Shown: piece after piece, positions 33,117 through 41,988 of the stretch
Layout of the letters: every line of letters starts with the position of its first letter
Numbering within the stretch: position 1 is the first letter of the stretch
DNA from: UBA5109 sp038148435
GTDB taxonomy: Bacteria; Pseudomonadota; Gammaproteobacteria; Pseudomonadales; Pseudohongiellaceae
Direction: 5' to 3'
Length of the DNA stretch: 43,254 nucleotides
Assembly (NCBI GenBank): GCA_038148435.1
Contig: JAYQVM010000005.1
Span: 1 to 43,254 of the forward strand
Made by a program: the position numbers and the translations under genes
The notes under the pieces: generated by a model
What the model saw: the letters and a program-made list of their open reading frames with translations, nothing else
What the model was told of the DNA's origin: nothing
Databases searched by the model: none

Positions 33117-33659
33117 ATGAGCACAAGAAACTATATGGATTACTCGCCAAAACTCTCTGGCGGGGTATTTATTGATACCAGCGCGGTAGTCATCGGACGT
33201 GTAAAAATTGGTCGCGATTCGTCAGTGTGGCCACACTGTACAGTGCGAGGCGATGTCCATGACATCAGTATCGGCGAACGCAGCAATATCCAGGACGGCT
33301 CCGTTTTGCACTGTACCTCTCCGGAATCCTTTGGGCCTGAAGGCTTCCCACTGTATATCGGCAGTGATGTCACCATAGGCCACCGCGTTGTTCTGCATGG
33401 TTGTACGCTCAAGGATCGTGTGCTGGTAGGTATGGGCGCCATCATCATGGACGGCGCCGTTGTGGAGTCGGATGTGATTGTTGGAGCCGGCTCGGTGGTG
33501 ACTCCAGGCAAAGTGCTGGAGAGCGGCAACCTTTATGTCGGCTCCCCGGTCAAACGGGCACGTCCTCTCCGGCAAGAAGAAATAGATTTTCTGCTATACA
33601 GTGCCGAACATTACGTCAAGCTGAAGAACTTTCACCAGAACGACCATGAGTCGCTTTAG
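33117..33659 (+). CDS. Gamma-carbonic-anhydrase-like protein (YrdA family)
   Basis: This is a left-handed beta-helix protein of the gamma class with hexapeptide repeats across most of its length. From ATG 33117 (GGAG at a good distance) it has 180 residues. Metal-ligand histidines expected for the family are in GSVLHCTSPE and IGHRVVLHGCTL, followed by VLVGMGAIIMDGAVVESDVI and NLYVGSPVKRARPLRQEE. E. coli YrdA and its relatives often lack clear carbonic anhydrase activity, so the reaction is uncertain. The last 44 bp overlap the convergent aroE. A longer start at 33090 has no family support. Confidence 0.88.
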   Translation: MSTRNYMDYSPKLSGGVFIDTSAVVIGRVKIGRDSSVWPHCTVRGDVHDISIGERSNIQDGSVLHCTSPESFGPEGFPLYIGSDVTIGHRVVLHGCTLKDRVLVGMGAIIMDGAVVESDVIVGAGSVVTPGKVLESGNLYVGSPVKRARPLRQEEIDFLLYSAEHYVKLKNFHQNDHESL

Positions 33660-34458
33660 TTTCTCGCAGTTCCTGAATTACAAGAGATGTATCAGGCCGG
33701 ATACCGTGCCAGATATAAAATGCCTCGGCAGCCTGCTCAACCAGCATCCCCAACCCATCCACTGTAAAAGCTGCCCCTGACTGGACGGCCCAACGGCAAA
33801 ATGGCGTCAGCTGTTTGCTGTACATAAGGTCATAACAGACGGCTTCGGGGCGTAATATACCAGCTGGCAGTGCCGGTAAACTGGTTGAAGTAGCATTGAT
33901 CAGCCAGTCAGGCTGACAGCCCTCCAGCTGATCGAGCCCTATGGCGCTGATTTTTCCGTAATCCCCAAACGTGCTAACCAGCGCTTGAGCCCTGGCGATA
34001 GTTCTATTGGCAATGGTAAGACTGGCAGGAGACTCCCGCAGAATTGGCAAAAGTATCCCACGGCTTGCCCCGCCAGCACCCAGGATCAGTACATCCTTAC
34101 CGTGCAGGCTGGACGCAAGGTTTTGCCTGATATCCCGAATCAAGCCGATGCCATCAGTGTTGTAACCCTGCAACTCTCCTCTGGCATTCAATAAAAGCGT
34201 ATTAACAGCGCCAGCAATTTCAGTATCGCCGAAACATTCCCGGGCCAAGGTCCAGGCTTCCTCCTTGAAGGGCACAGTGACATTCAGGCCTTTGCCGCCC
34301 TCATCAAAAAATTTCCTGACCATAGCGGGAAACTGCCCCTGCTCCACCAGAATCGCCCGATACTGCAAAAACTGGCCTGTTTGTTTTGCAAAGGCTTGGT
34401 GAATGGCTGGCGATAGACTATGGGCAACCGGATTGCCCATCAAGGCATATTGATCCAA
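33616..34458 (-). CDS. aroE: Shikimate dehydrogenase
   Basis: AroE reduces 3-dehydroshikimate to shikimate with NADPH, in aromatic amino acid synthesis. The 280-residue protein has the substrate-binding N-terminal half (GNPVAHSLSPAIHQAFA, GLNVTVPFKEEA with the catalytic Lys, GAVNTL and YNTDGIGL). The NADPH-binding LILGAGGASRGILLPIL follows. A C-terminal helix GLGMLVEQAAEAF is also typical. The start is TTG 34458, with AGGAAG six bases upstream and the family opening MDQYALMGNP. hemF lies 20 bp upstream on the same strand. The 3' end overlaps the convergent gamma-CA gene by 44 bp. Confidence 0.95.
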   Translation of the reverse strand: MDQYALMGNPVAHSLSPAIHQAFAKQTGQFLQYRAILVEQGQFPAMVRKFFDEGGKGLNVTVPFKEEAWTLARECFGDTEIAGAVNTLLLNARGELQGYNTDGIGLIRDIRQNLASSLHGKDVLILGAGGASRGILLPILRESPASLTIANRTIARAQALVSTFGDYGKISAIGLDQLEGCQPDWLINATSTSLPALPAGILRPEAVCYDLMYSKQLTPFCRWAVQSGAAFTVDGLGMLVEQAAEAFYIWHGIRPDTSLVIQELRETKATHGRSGESSSA

Positions 34459-34478
34459 AACAACTTCCTATTAGCAGA

Positions 34479-35390
34479 CTATACCCAGTCTCTGGGTTTC
34501 AAGAAGTGAGTATATAGTTTTTCTTCCGCGGAGCCAGGCTCAGGGCGCCAGTCATAAGCCCAGCGTACCTGTGGAGGTAATGACATCAAAATGGACTCAA
34601 TACGACCAACACCAGACTGAAGACCAAAAATGGTGCCGCGATCAATAACCAGGTTGAACTCAACATAGCGCCCACGTCGGTATTCCTGGAAAAATTTCTC
34701 GCGTTCAGTATAGGGGGTGTCCTTACGCTTTTGGAGAATCGGCAGATAGGCTTCCAGGAAGGAGTTGCCCACGGCCTGCATCAGAGCAAAACATTTTTCA
34801 AAACCCCAGCCATTGAGGTCATCAAAAAACAGTCCCCCCACGCCCCTAGGCTCCTGGCGATGCGGGAGATAGAAGTACTCATCACAATGTTTTTTGAAAT
34901 CCTTATAAACATTTGGACCGAAAGGCTCACAGCATTTTTGTGCCGTTTTATGCCAGGTAATACAATCTTCATCATAGCCATAGTAAGGTGTCAGGTCATA
35001 GCCTCCTCCAAACCACCAAACCGGATCAATGCCTTCTTTTTGGGCTATAAAAAAACGCACATTGGCATGTGAAGTTGGGCAATAGGGATTTTCAGGATGA
35101 ATCACAAGTGAGACCCCCATGGCTTGAAATGATCCTCCTTCCAGTTCAGGTCGAAGTTCTGTAGCTGCCCGTGGCAGCGATTTTCCGTAGACATGAGAAA
35201 AGTTTACACCGCCTTTTTCAATGACAGCGCCATCTGCTAGCACCCGAGTAATACCAGCACCCCCATCCTCACGGTCCCAGCGATCTTCCCGAAAGCTTTG
35301 CTTGCCATCCACCTGTTCAAGCTCGCCACAGATGTCATCCTGCAGGTTGAGCAAGTATTCTTTTACCGCCCCTGTATCAACTTCCAACAC
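34479..35390 (-). CDS. hemF: Oxygen-dependent coproporphyrinogen III oxidase
   Basis: HemF converts coproporphyrinogen III to protoporphyrinogen IX using oxygen, a late step in heme synthesis. The 303-residue protein matches the family length. Signature stretches include GGGYDLTPYYGYDEDCITWH (about 127-146), RGVGGLFFDDLNGWGFEKC (about 182-200) and GRYVEFNLVIDRGTIFGLQS (about 240-259). The start is GTG 35390, preceded by GAGGAG. tsaC, hemF and aroE form a compact same-strand group as in related bacteria. It fits with the heavy demand for heme by the cox genes in this window. Confidence 0.97.
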   Translation of the reverse strand: MLEVDTGAVKEYLLNLQDDICGELEQVDGKQSFREDRWDREDGGAGITRVLADGAVIEKGGVNFSHVYGKSLPRAATELRPELEGGSFQAMGVSLVIHPENPYCPTSHANVRFFIAQKEGIDPVWWFGGGYDLTPYYGYDEDCITWHKTAQKCCEPFGPNVYKDFKKHCDEYFYLPHRQEPRGVGGLFFDDLNGWGFEKCFALMQAVGNSFLEAYLPILQKRKDTPYTEREKFFQEYRRGRYVEFNLVIDRGTIFGLQSGVGRIESILMSLPPQVRWAYDWRPEPGSAEEKLYTHFLKPRDWV

Positions 35391-35405
35391 CTAGAACGCT
35401 CCTCT

Positions 35406-35960
35406 TCAAGGTCTTATTACCCGGCTGCTTTGCAAATCTATTATCCGGCTGGGTCCATCCTGTCCGCCCAGCTCGCCTGGTACTATCATGACTTCATCGT
35501 TGAAATACTCAGCAACTTCCTGCTCACTCAGGGCAGGCGCCCTTCCCGCTGGATTTGCCGAAGTCGAGACCAGCAGGCCACATTGATCGCACAGGGTGCT
35601 TACTAATAGGTGCTGGCTTACCCTGACTGCTACTGTAGCAAAGCTTCCTTTGATCCAAGGTGGAATTTTTTGATTTGGATCAGGAATTAACCAGGTATCA
35701 GGCCCCGGACAGGCACTTTGCAGCTGATGCCTGGCCAAAGGTGGCAAATCCTCAAGCAGCATTTCAATCTGCTGCAATGCAGAGGCGACCAAAATCAGAC
35801 CTTTTTCTTGCTCTCGCCCCTTAAGTTCCAGGATCCGTATCACGGCTGTTTCATTAAAGGGGTCACAGCCCAGCCCCCAGACACCCTCCGTAGGATAAGC
35901 AATAATGCCGCCTCTTTTAAGGTGACTTTGAACGATAGAAAGATCCAAGGTCTGTTTCAT
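35406..35960 (-). CDS. tsaC: Threonylcarbamoyl-AMP synthase
   Basis: TsaC (YrdC/RimN) makes threonylcarbamoyl-AMP, the donor for t6A37 modification of ANN-decoding tRNAs. The 184-residue protein is the short, single-domain form. Motifs are AYPTEGVWGLGCDPFN (about 21-36), LKGREQEKGLILVA (about 46-59), with the substrate-binding Lys and Arg, and the later LVSTSANPAGRAP. It starts at ATG 35960. In many gammaproteobacteria dprA and a LysM-domain gene separate tsaC from def; here only a 300-bp gap remains. Confidence 0.95.
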   Translation of the reverse strand: MKQTLDLSIVQSHLKRGGIIAYPTEGVWGLGCDPFNETAVIRILELKGREQEKGLILVASALQQIEMLLEDLPPLARHQLQSACPGPDTWLIPDPNQKIPPWIKGSFATVAVRVSQHLLVSTLCDQCGLLVSTSANPAGRAPALSEQEVAEYFNDEVMIVPGELGGQDGPSRIIDLQSSRVIRP

Positions 35961-36236
35961 TGGATGAGCATTATTACTTATGCCCTGTGCAGTGACAATG
36001 TGTAGCCTCCTGGGCCAGTCTCAACAAAACAGCAAATTTGCAGTTCTTAAGCTCTGCAATCATCTGCTCCTTTATATAGCCTCTGTGATGAAACCTCTCA
36101 CCCTGATGGCCCTGATGGCCTTAAGTGTCAGTATATATTCAGTCATTCTTTTTGTTCCAATTTGTGACCTATTTGAAGTCACGCACCTTGAAGGTTTAAT
36201 AATTTGACCAAAAATAACGTACTATAGGAGCCTTAA
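35961..36236. other. Divergent region between tsaC and def
   Basis: This gap holds the promoters of both divergent genes. A possible ORF of 75 codons (35980-36207) has no family resemblance and looks like chance. The dprA and LysM-protein genes usual here in relatives are absent, and I see no recognisable remnant. Near the right edge, TTGACC (36204-36209) and TATAGG (36223-36228) look like promoter elements but are only 13 bp apart. Confidence 0.45.
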
Positions 36237-36284
36237 ATGGCCTGCAAAGAGCATAGAGCCCATGAGCTTGCTAGAAATACTTGA
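36237..36284 (+). CDS. Possible 15-residue upstream ORF overlapping the def start
   Basis: An ATG at 36237 has the best ribosome-binding site in the area (TAGGAG, six bases upstream). It opens a frame of 15 codons (MACKEHRAHELARNT) that ends with TGA 36282-36284, 20 bp inside def in another frame. The def ATG itself has only a weak AGAG. Translation of the short frame could feed or interfere with def initiation. It may also be fortuitous. Confidence 0.35.
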   Translation: MACKEHRAHELARNT

Positions 36285-36780
36285 ATACCCGGATCCAAGA
36301 TTGCGAAAAAAAGCCCAGCCTGTGGAGAAGGTCGATGATGGTTTGCTCCAGGCTATTGAGGACATGTTCGAAACCATGTATGCCGCTTCGGGGATTGGGC
36401 TGGCTGCAACACAGGTAAATATTCACCAGCGCCTGCTGGTTATCGATATTGCCGATGAAGATGAGCAGCGGAATCCACTGGTCTTTATCAATCCTGAAAT
36501 TGAGGTGCTAGACCCTCAACCGCACCGTCACGAAGAAGGCTGCCTGTCGGTACCCGGCTATTTTGAGTTTGTGGAGCGGTCACGTAAAGTCCGGGTTAAA
36601 GCGCTAGATCGCGATGGAGAAGCTTTTGAAATGGTTGCAGAAGGTTTACTGGCTGTCTGCATCCAGCATGAAGTCGATCATCTAGATGGTAAATTATTCG
36701 TCGATTACCTTTCCGTCCTGAAACGCCATCGTATTAAAACCAAGCTGGAAAAAGAACAGCGGCAAAAAGAGAGCGCCTGA
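36262..36780 (+). CDS. def: Peptide deformylase
   Basis: Def removes the formyl group from the N-terminal Met of new proteins and is a ferrous-iron metalloenzyme. The 172-residue protein carries the three family motifs: GIGLAATQV (about 44-52), EEGCLSVPG with the metal-binding Cys (about 92-100) and IQHEVDHLDG with HEVDH (about 134-143). The start is ATG 36262, giving MSLLEILEYPDPRLRKKA. It is followed after 33 bp by fmt, its functional counterpart, and then rsmB and trkA, the conserved order. A better ribosome-binding site upstream serves another short frame. Confidence 0.97.
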   Translation: MSLLEILEYPDPRLRKKAQPVEKVDDGLLQAIEDMFETMYAASGIGLAATQVNIHQRLLVIDIADEDEQRNPLVFINPEIEVLDPQPHRHEEGCLSVPGYFEFVERSRKVRVKALDRDGEAFEMVAEGLLAVCIQHEVDHLDGKLFVDYLSVLKRHRIKTKLEKEQRQKESA

Positions 36781-36813
36781 GTTTTCTTCAGCCTGATAAA
36801 AAGTTAGCTGAAC

Positions 36814-37776
36814 ATGGATAGACCCGCCCTTAAAATTGGCTTTGCCGGGACGCCGGAGTTTGCCGCTTCTCATCTTAACGCCTTGATACAGGCAGGATAT
36901 TTGCCTGCAGCTGTTTACACCCAGCCCGACCGACCAGCCGGTCGCGGCAAGCAGGACCAACCCAGCCCGGTGAAAACACTTGCACTTGCAAATGGGCTGC
37001 TGGTTTTTCAGCCGCTCAGTCTGAAAAGCGAGCAGGCACAGGAGCAAATGGCGGCGCTAAACCTGGATCTCCTGATTGTTGTCGCTTATGGCCTGCTGCT
37101 GCCTGAAGCGGTGCTGAAACTGCCCCGTTTGGGCTGCATCAATGTGCATGCTTCCCTCTTACCCCGCTGGCGTGGCGCTGCACCTATTGAGCGGGCTATT
37201 CTGGCCGGCGACAAGGAAAGTGGCGTCTGTATTATGCAAATGGATGCAGGCCTTGATACCGGAGATATTCTTTTATGCCTCAAAACAGCTATTTCCGATG
37301 AAGACACCAGCGCAACCCTGAGCCAACGGTTGTCCATACTGGGCCAACAAGCCCTGCTGGATGTTTTGCCACAAATTCAGGCAAGCACAGTGAGGCCGCA
37401 AGCCCAGAATGATGAACAAAGCAGTTATGCAAAGAAACTCAACAAAGAAGACTCGATACTTAACTGGAAGCAGAGCGCCCAACAGGTGCTGCGGCAGATT
37501 AATGCGCTTTATCCTCGCTCACCGGCGTACAGTTTCTACCAGCAGCAGCGTATTCGGATTATTCACGCCAGTGTTATCAATGTTAGTAAAAAAGAGGCCC
37601 CCGGCACCATAATTCGAGCAGATAAACAGGGAGTTCTGGTTAGCTGTGAAGAAGGCAGCCTGTTGTTGCAAAAAGTTCAATTGCCCGGCAAAGCAGAAAC
37701 TGATATCGCCAGTTTCCTGAATGGACGGCCAGACTTTTTCATGCCGCAAACATGTTTTAAGCCTGAGCAGGAATAA
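36814..37776 (+). CDS. fmt: Methionyl-tRNA formyltransferase
   Basis: Fmt formylates initiator Met-tRNA using 10-formyl-tetrahydrofolate. The 320-residue protein has the formyltransferase core with FAGTPEFAA near the N-terminus and INVHASLLPRWRGAAPIERA (about 109-128), which contains the catalytic-site residues. MQMDAGLDTGDIL follows, and then a C-terminal tRNA-binding domain (about 205-310). Start ATG 36814. It lies between def and rsmB in the usual operon order, with an 8-bp gap to the rsmB start. Confidence 0.97.
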   Translation: MDRPALKIGFAGTPEFAASHLNALIQAGYLPAAVYTQPDRPAGRGKQDQPSPVKTLALANGLLVFQPLSLKSEQAQEQMAALNLDLLIVVAYGLLLPEAVLKLPRLGCINVHASLLPRWRGAAPIERAILAGDKESGVCIMQMDAGLDTGDILLCLKTAISDEDTSATLSQRLSILGQQALLDVLPQIQASTVRPQAQNDEQSSYAKKLNKEDSILNWKQSAQQVLRQINALYPRSPAYSFYQQQRIRIIHASVINVSKKEAPGTIIRADKQGVLVSCEEGSLLLQKVQLPGKAETDIASFLNGRPDFFMPQTCFKPEQE

Positions 37777-37783
37777 CTCTTTG

Positions 37784-39091
37784 ATGGTCTACTCAAAACC
37801 TCGCCTGCTTGCTGTCAATATTCTGCACTCCCTGCTGGCTCAACAAGGCTCTTTATCGTCTTTGCTGGACAAACTTGATAGCGAAATACCTCAAGAACAG
37901 CTTCGTCTGCTGCAGGCAAGCTGTTACGGGGCGTGCCGACATTTCCATCAACTCGCTGCCTTGATTGACCGTCAACTTGACAAACCACTGCGTAAAAAAG
38001 ATTTGGATATATACTGCTTGCTGATCATCGGCGCTTATCAACTATTATTTATGCGCATGCCTCATTATGCAGTTATCAACGAATGTGTTGATACTTGTAA
38101 GCCCCTAAAAAAACCCTGGGCCAAAAATCTGGTTAATGCCATTTTAAGATCAATCCAGCGTGAAGGCACAAACATTCTCGAGGAACTGAAACACCAGCCA
38201 GATATTTATTTTTCTCATCCGGACTGGATATATGAGCGATTGAAAGCTGACTGGCCAATACATTATCAGGATATTTTGACAGCCAATAATCAACGTGCCC
38301 CGATGAGCTTACGAAGCAACCTGTCAAAAATTTCAAGGCGAGACTATCTGCTACTGCTTCAAGCTGAACATATTGAAGCTGCTCCCGGCATGCTAAGCCC
38401 TGAAGCCATCATTCTCAAAGAGCCCGTTGATATCTCTTTTCTGCCAGGCTTTAAGGATGGTTTTGTTTCCATACAGGATGAAGCTTCCCAGCTTGCTGTC
38501 GAGTTGCTGCAGGTGCAACCCGGCCAGCGGGTGCTCGATGCCTGCGCCGCTCCCGGAGGAAAAACTTGTGCGATTCTGGAAAAAGCACCTAGCGCAACAC
38601 TTTATGCGGTGGATAATGATGCTCAGCGCCTGCAGAGAATTGATGATAACCTGCAACGTATTCAAGCAAAGGCCATCTTGTACTGTCAGGATATACTTGA
38701 TCAGGCCCAGGTCTGGTTGGAACAGCAGTTTAGCTTTGACCGCATTTTGCTTGATGTTCCATGTAGCGCCTCTGGCGTCATCCGGCGCCATCCCGATATC
38801 AAGCTCCTCAGACGCCCAGAAGATCTTGAAAAATTGCTTGTTTTGCAAGGCGAGATACTGCGCGCATGCTGGCCCCTGCTCAAGAAGGGGGGCTTATTGC
38901 TGTATTCCACATGCTCTGTCTTCAAGGCCGAAAATTCAGCACAGCTTAACCGGTTTTTACCTGATTTTCCTGATGCCCGGGAACAAACGCTCAGCATTCC
39001 TGGTGCGCAGATTGAGCCACACGGCTTGCAGCTTTTTCCCCAGCAACATTCTCATGACGGTTTCTACTATGCCCTCCTGCAAAAGTGTTAA
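37784..39091 (+). CDS. rsmB: 16S rRNA (cytosine-967-C5)-methyltransferase
   Basis: RsmB (Sun/Fmu) methylates C967 of 16S rRNA. From ATG 37784 the product is 435 residues: an N-terminal NusB-like RNA-binding domain (about 1-135) and a SAM-dependent methyltransferase domain. Motifs are VLDACAAPGGKTCAILE for SAM binding, LLDVPCSASGVIRRHPDIK and YSTCSVFKAEN, each holding one of the two conserved cysteines. A longer frame beginning inside fmt is open but unlike the family. It lies 7 bp after the fmt stop and 56 bp before trkA. Confidence 0.96.
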   Translation: MVYSKPRLLAVNILHSLLAQQGSLSSLLDKLDSEIPQEQLRLLQASCYGACRHFHQLAALIDRQLDKPLRKKDLDIYCLLIIGAYQLLFMRMPHYAVINECVDTCKPLKKPWAKNLVNAILRSIQREGTNILEELKHQPDIYFSHPDWIYERLKADWPIHYQDILTANNQRAPMSLRSNLSKISRRDYLLLLQAEHIEAAPGMLSPEAIILKEPVDISFLPGFKDGFVSIQDEASQLAVELLQVQPGQRVLDACAAPGGKTCAILEKAPSATLYAVDNDAQRLQRIDDNLQRIQAKAILYCQDILDQAQVWLEQQFSFDRILLDVPCSASGVIRRHPDIKLLRRPEDLEKLLVLQGEILRACWPLLKKGGLLLYSTCSVFKAENSAQLNRFLPDFPDAREQTLSIPGAQIEPHGLQLFPQQHSHDGFYYALLQKC

Positions 39092-39147
39092 ACTATGCGC
39101 GCATCTTCGAGGTCAGTATGGACTGTCTATAAGGCGATGGATCTACA

Positions 39148-40524
39148 ATGAAAATTATAATTCTTGGTGCGAATAAGGTCGGCGCCAGCCTGGCAGAAAA
39201 TCTGGCAAAGGAGGCCAACGACATAACAGTTGTCGACCAGAATGAAGATCTGTTGAGGGACTTGAAAGACCGGCTTGATATCGGGACTACCATTGGCCAA
39301 CCCTCTTTTCCAGATGTTCTGGCTAATGCCGGCGCCAAGGATGCCGATATGCTGATTGCCGTTACTGATAGTGACGAGACCAATCTAGTAGCCTGCCAGG
39401 TAGCCTTTAGCCTGTTCCGAACCCCCAAAAAGATTTGCCGTCTGCGGGCCAACTCCTACGTAAATTATTCGCCCAAGCTATTTGCACCCGAGGCAATTCC
39501 CATCGATGTGGTTATCAGCCCAGAGGAAATGACTTCACACTACATCAAGAGCCTGCTCGACCTGCCTGGGGCCTTGCAAGTCATGGATTTTGCTGAAGGC
39601 CGCGTCCAGCTTGTTGCCGTGCAAGCCGAAGAGGGCGGGCCGCTCATAAATCAAGAGCTCAGGACTCTTCGCGAACACATGCCCAATGTTGATACACGAG
39701 TAGCCGCCATCTTCCGGCAGAACCGCCCAATCATTCCTCAAGGCAATACTATAATTGAACGTAATGATGAGGTCTTCTTCATTGCTGCTCGAGAGAATAT
39801 CCGTACTGTGATGAGCGAAATGCGCAAGGTCGATGAACCATACAAACGCATCATCATCGCCGGTGGCGGCAATATCGGTGAACGTCTTGCTGCCTCAATT
39901 GAAAAGCAATACCGCACCAAGCTGCTAGAGATCAATGCCAACCGCTGCTTGTTGCTTGCTGAAAACCTCCAGTCCACCACCATTCTACATGCCGACGCAT
40001 CACAAACGGAGGTGCTGCTGGAAGAAGGGGTCGATTCAGCAGATGTTTATCTGGCGCTCACAAATAACGATGAGGCCAATATCATGTCATCCCTACTAGC
40101 CAAGCGCCTGGGCGCTGGCAAAGTGATGACGCTGATTGCCAACCCTGCCTATGTTGACCTGGTTCAGGGGGGAGAAATTGATATAGCCATATCTCCGCAA
40201 CAGGCCACTATTGGCAGCCTCCTGACTCATATTCGCCGCGGGGATATTGCGAATGTACACTCTTTGCGGCGCGGTGCAGCTGAAGCCATTGAGGTAATTG
40301 CGCATGGCGACAAATCTACCTCGCGTGTGGTCGGTAACCCAATCGGAAAAATTGACTTGCCCGAAGGCGCAACCATTGGTGCCATCGTTCGAGATGATAA
40401 AGTGCTCATCGCACATGATGATATCCTTGTCCAGACTGATGATCATGTCATCCTGTTCCTGGTCGATAAACGCAAGATCAAAGAAGTTGAAACCTTGTTT
40501 CAGGTCGGCTTCACTTTTTTCTAA
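39148..40524 (+). CDS. trkA: Trk potassium uptake regulatory subunit TrkA
   Basis: TrkA is the cytoplasmic nucleotide-binding subunit that gates the TrkH potassium channel. The 458-residue protein has two repeats of an RCK_N domain plus a TrkA_C domain. The first dinucleotide site is IILGANKVGASLAENL (about 4-19) and the second IIIAGGGNIGERLAASI (about 234-250). The acidic residues after beta-2 (VVDQNEDLL) are also present. Start ATG 39148. TrkH follows after 14 bp, so regulator and channel are co-transcribed, downstream of rsmB as in pseudomonads. Confidence 0.97.
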   Translation: MKIIILGANKVGASLAENLAKEANDITVVDQNEDLLRDLKDRLDIGTTIGQPSFPDVLANAGAKDADMLIAVTDSDETNLVACQVAFSLFRTPKKICRLRANSYVNYSPKLFAPEAIPIDVVISPEEMTSHYIKSLLDLPGALQVMDFAEGRVQLVAVQAEEGGPLINQELRTLREHMPNVDTRVAAIFRQNRPIIPQGNTIIERNDEVFFIAARENIRTVMSEMRKVDEPYKRIIIAGGGNIGERLAASIEKQYRTKLLEINANRCLLLAENLQSTTILHADASQTEVLLEEGVDSADVYLALTNNDEANIMSSLLAKRLGAGKVMTLIANPAYVDLVQGGEIDIAISPQQATIGSLLTHIRRGDIANVHSLRRGAAEAIEVIAHGDKSTSRVVGNPIGKIDLPEGATIGAIVRDDKVLIAHDDILVQTDDHVILFLVDKRKIKEVETLFQVGFTFF

Positions 40525-40538
40525 TATCGAAGCTGCCG

Positions 40539-41987
40539 ATGCATTCATCCGTAATATTTCGCATTCTGGGCATTTTGTTGATGCTCTTCAGTTTGACCCT
40601 GATTCCCCCAATCGGCCTTGCCTACCTGTTTAATGATGGCACGCTGTCGGCTTTTATCTCTGCTTTTCTAATCACTTTCTTCTCAGGCCTTGTTTTTTGG
40701 CTTCCTGCGCACAACAACAGAGCTGACTTACGTACCCGAGACTGTTTCTTGATTGTCACGCTATTCTGGACCGTGCTCAGCACCTTTGGCGCCATTCCCT
40801 TTCTGGTCAGTGATGCTGTAAGTATGTCTGTTACTGATGCCATTTTTGAATCCGTTTCTGGTTTGACGACCACCGGCGCTACTGTTTTATCTGGGCTTGA
40901 CCAGCTGCCTTCAACCATGCTCTATTACCGTCAGCAACTGCAGTGGCTTGGAGGCATGGGTATTATCGCCATTGCTGTCGCTATCTTGCCCATGTTAGGT
41001 ATCGGTGGCATGCAACTTTACAAAGCGGAGAGTCCTGGGCCGGTCAAGGATAACAAGCTGCTACCTCGTGTCACTGAAACCGCCAAGGCTCTGCTAATCC
41101 TTTACGTGACCCTGACCTCAATCTGTGCCGTCGCCTATTATCTGGCCGGAATGTCTGCTTTCGATGCAATCTGCCACAGCTATGCAACCATCGCTATCGG
41201 TGGATTTTCTACTCATGATGCTAGTATCGGCTACTTTCAGAATCCGGCCATCGAAATTATTGCGGTTGTTTTCATGGTTATTTCTGGAATCAATTTCGCA
41301 CTGCATTTCCTCGCTATTCGCACTCGCAGTCTTCGCTTTTACTGGCCGGATACCGAGCTGCGCTTTTACCTGTCAATGTTGTTAACGATTTCAATTATCA
41401 CTGTGTTTTTTCTTGCCCTCTCTGACACCTATGATTTTAACGAAGCATTGCTCAAAGGCATCTTTGAAGTTGTTTCTATTAGCACTACAACAGGGTTCAG
41501 TTCCGCCGATTTCAGCGCCTGGCCTACCTTTTTGCCTTTTATGCTGTTCTACATGGCCATAATTGGTTCTTGTGCCGGCTCTACCGGCGGCGGCATGAAA
41601 GTTATTCGAATAGTGCTGATTGTCAAACAGGGTTTTCGTGAACTGAAGCGTCTAATTCATCCCAATGCCGTAATCCCAATAAAACTCGGCACTAACCGTG
41701 TTCCGGACCGGGTTATTGAATCAGTCTGGGGGTTCTTTTCAGTCTATGTCATGGCTTACATGACGATGTTGCTTGCTCTGCTATCAACCGGGCTGGATAT
41801 CACTACGGCCTTTACTGCAGTCGGCGCCAGCATCAATAACCTGGGGCCCGGTCTCGGTGAAGTTGCCCAGACATATGGTGACATGCCAAGCTCCAGCAAG
41901 TGGATACTCTGTCTGGGTATGCTTCTGGGACGCTTAGAGGTATTCACCTTGCTGGTACTTCTCACGCCTGAGTTCTGGCGTGATTAA
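40539..41987 (+). CDS. trkH: Trk potassium uptake channel TrkH
   Basis: TrkH is the membrane pore of the Trk system. The 482-residue protein has about ten membrane spans plus four pore loops. Filter-like segments are visible in SGLTTTGATVLSGLD, ATIAIGGFSTHDAS, VSISTTTGFSSADF and SINNLGPGLGEVA. The gating-loop region with GSCAGSTGGGMKVIRI is also conserved. Start ATG 40539. It follows trkA directly and converges with the acyltransferase gene, with one base between stops. Confidence 0.96.
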   Translation: MHSSVIFRILGILLMLFSLTLIPPIGLAYLFNDGTLSAFISAFLITFFSGLVFWLPAHNNRADLRTRDCFLIVTLFWTVLSTFGAIPFLVSDAVSMSVTDAIFESVSGLTTTGATVLSGLDQLPSTMLYYRQQLQWLGGMGIIAIAVAILPMLGIGGMQLYKAESPGPVKDNKLLPRVTETAKALLILYVTLTSICAVAYYLAGMSAFDAICHSYATIAIGGFSTHDASIGYFQNPAIEIIAVVFMVISGINFALHFLAIRTRSLRFYWPDTELRFYLSMLLTISIITVFFLALSDTYDFNEALLKGIFEVVSISTTTGFSSADFSAWPTFLPFMLFYMAIIGSCAGSTGGGMKVIRIVLIVKQGFRELKRLIHPNAVIPIKLGTNRVPDRVIESVWGFFSVYVMAYMTMLLALLSTGLDITTAFTAVGASINNLGPGLGEVAQTYGDMPSSSKWILCLGMLLGRLEVFTLLVLLTPEFWRD

Positions 41988-41988
41988 T

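Noticed and set aside
35980..36207. 75-codon ORF between tsaC and def
   Set aside because: Composition and sequence show no family resemblance, it overlaps the promoter region of both divergent genes, and it has no ribosome-binding site.
38427..39176. 249-codon frame inside rsmB
   Set aside because: It is an out-of-frame shadow of the clearly conserved rsmB methyltransferase domain; its sequence shows no domain.
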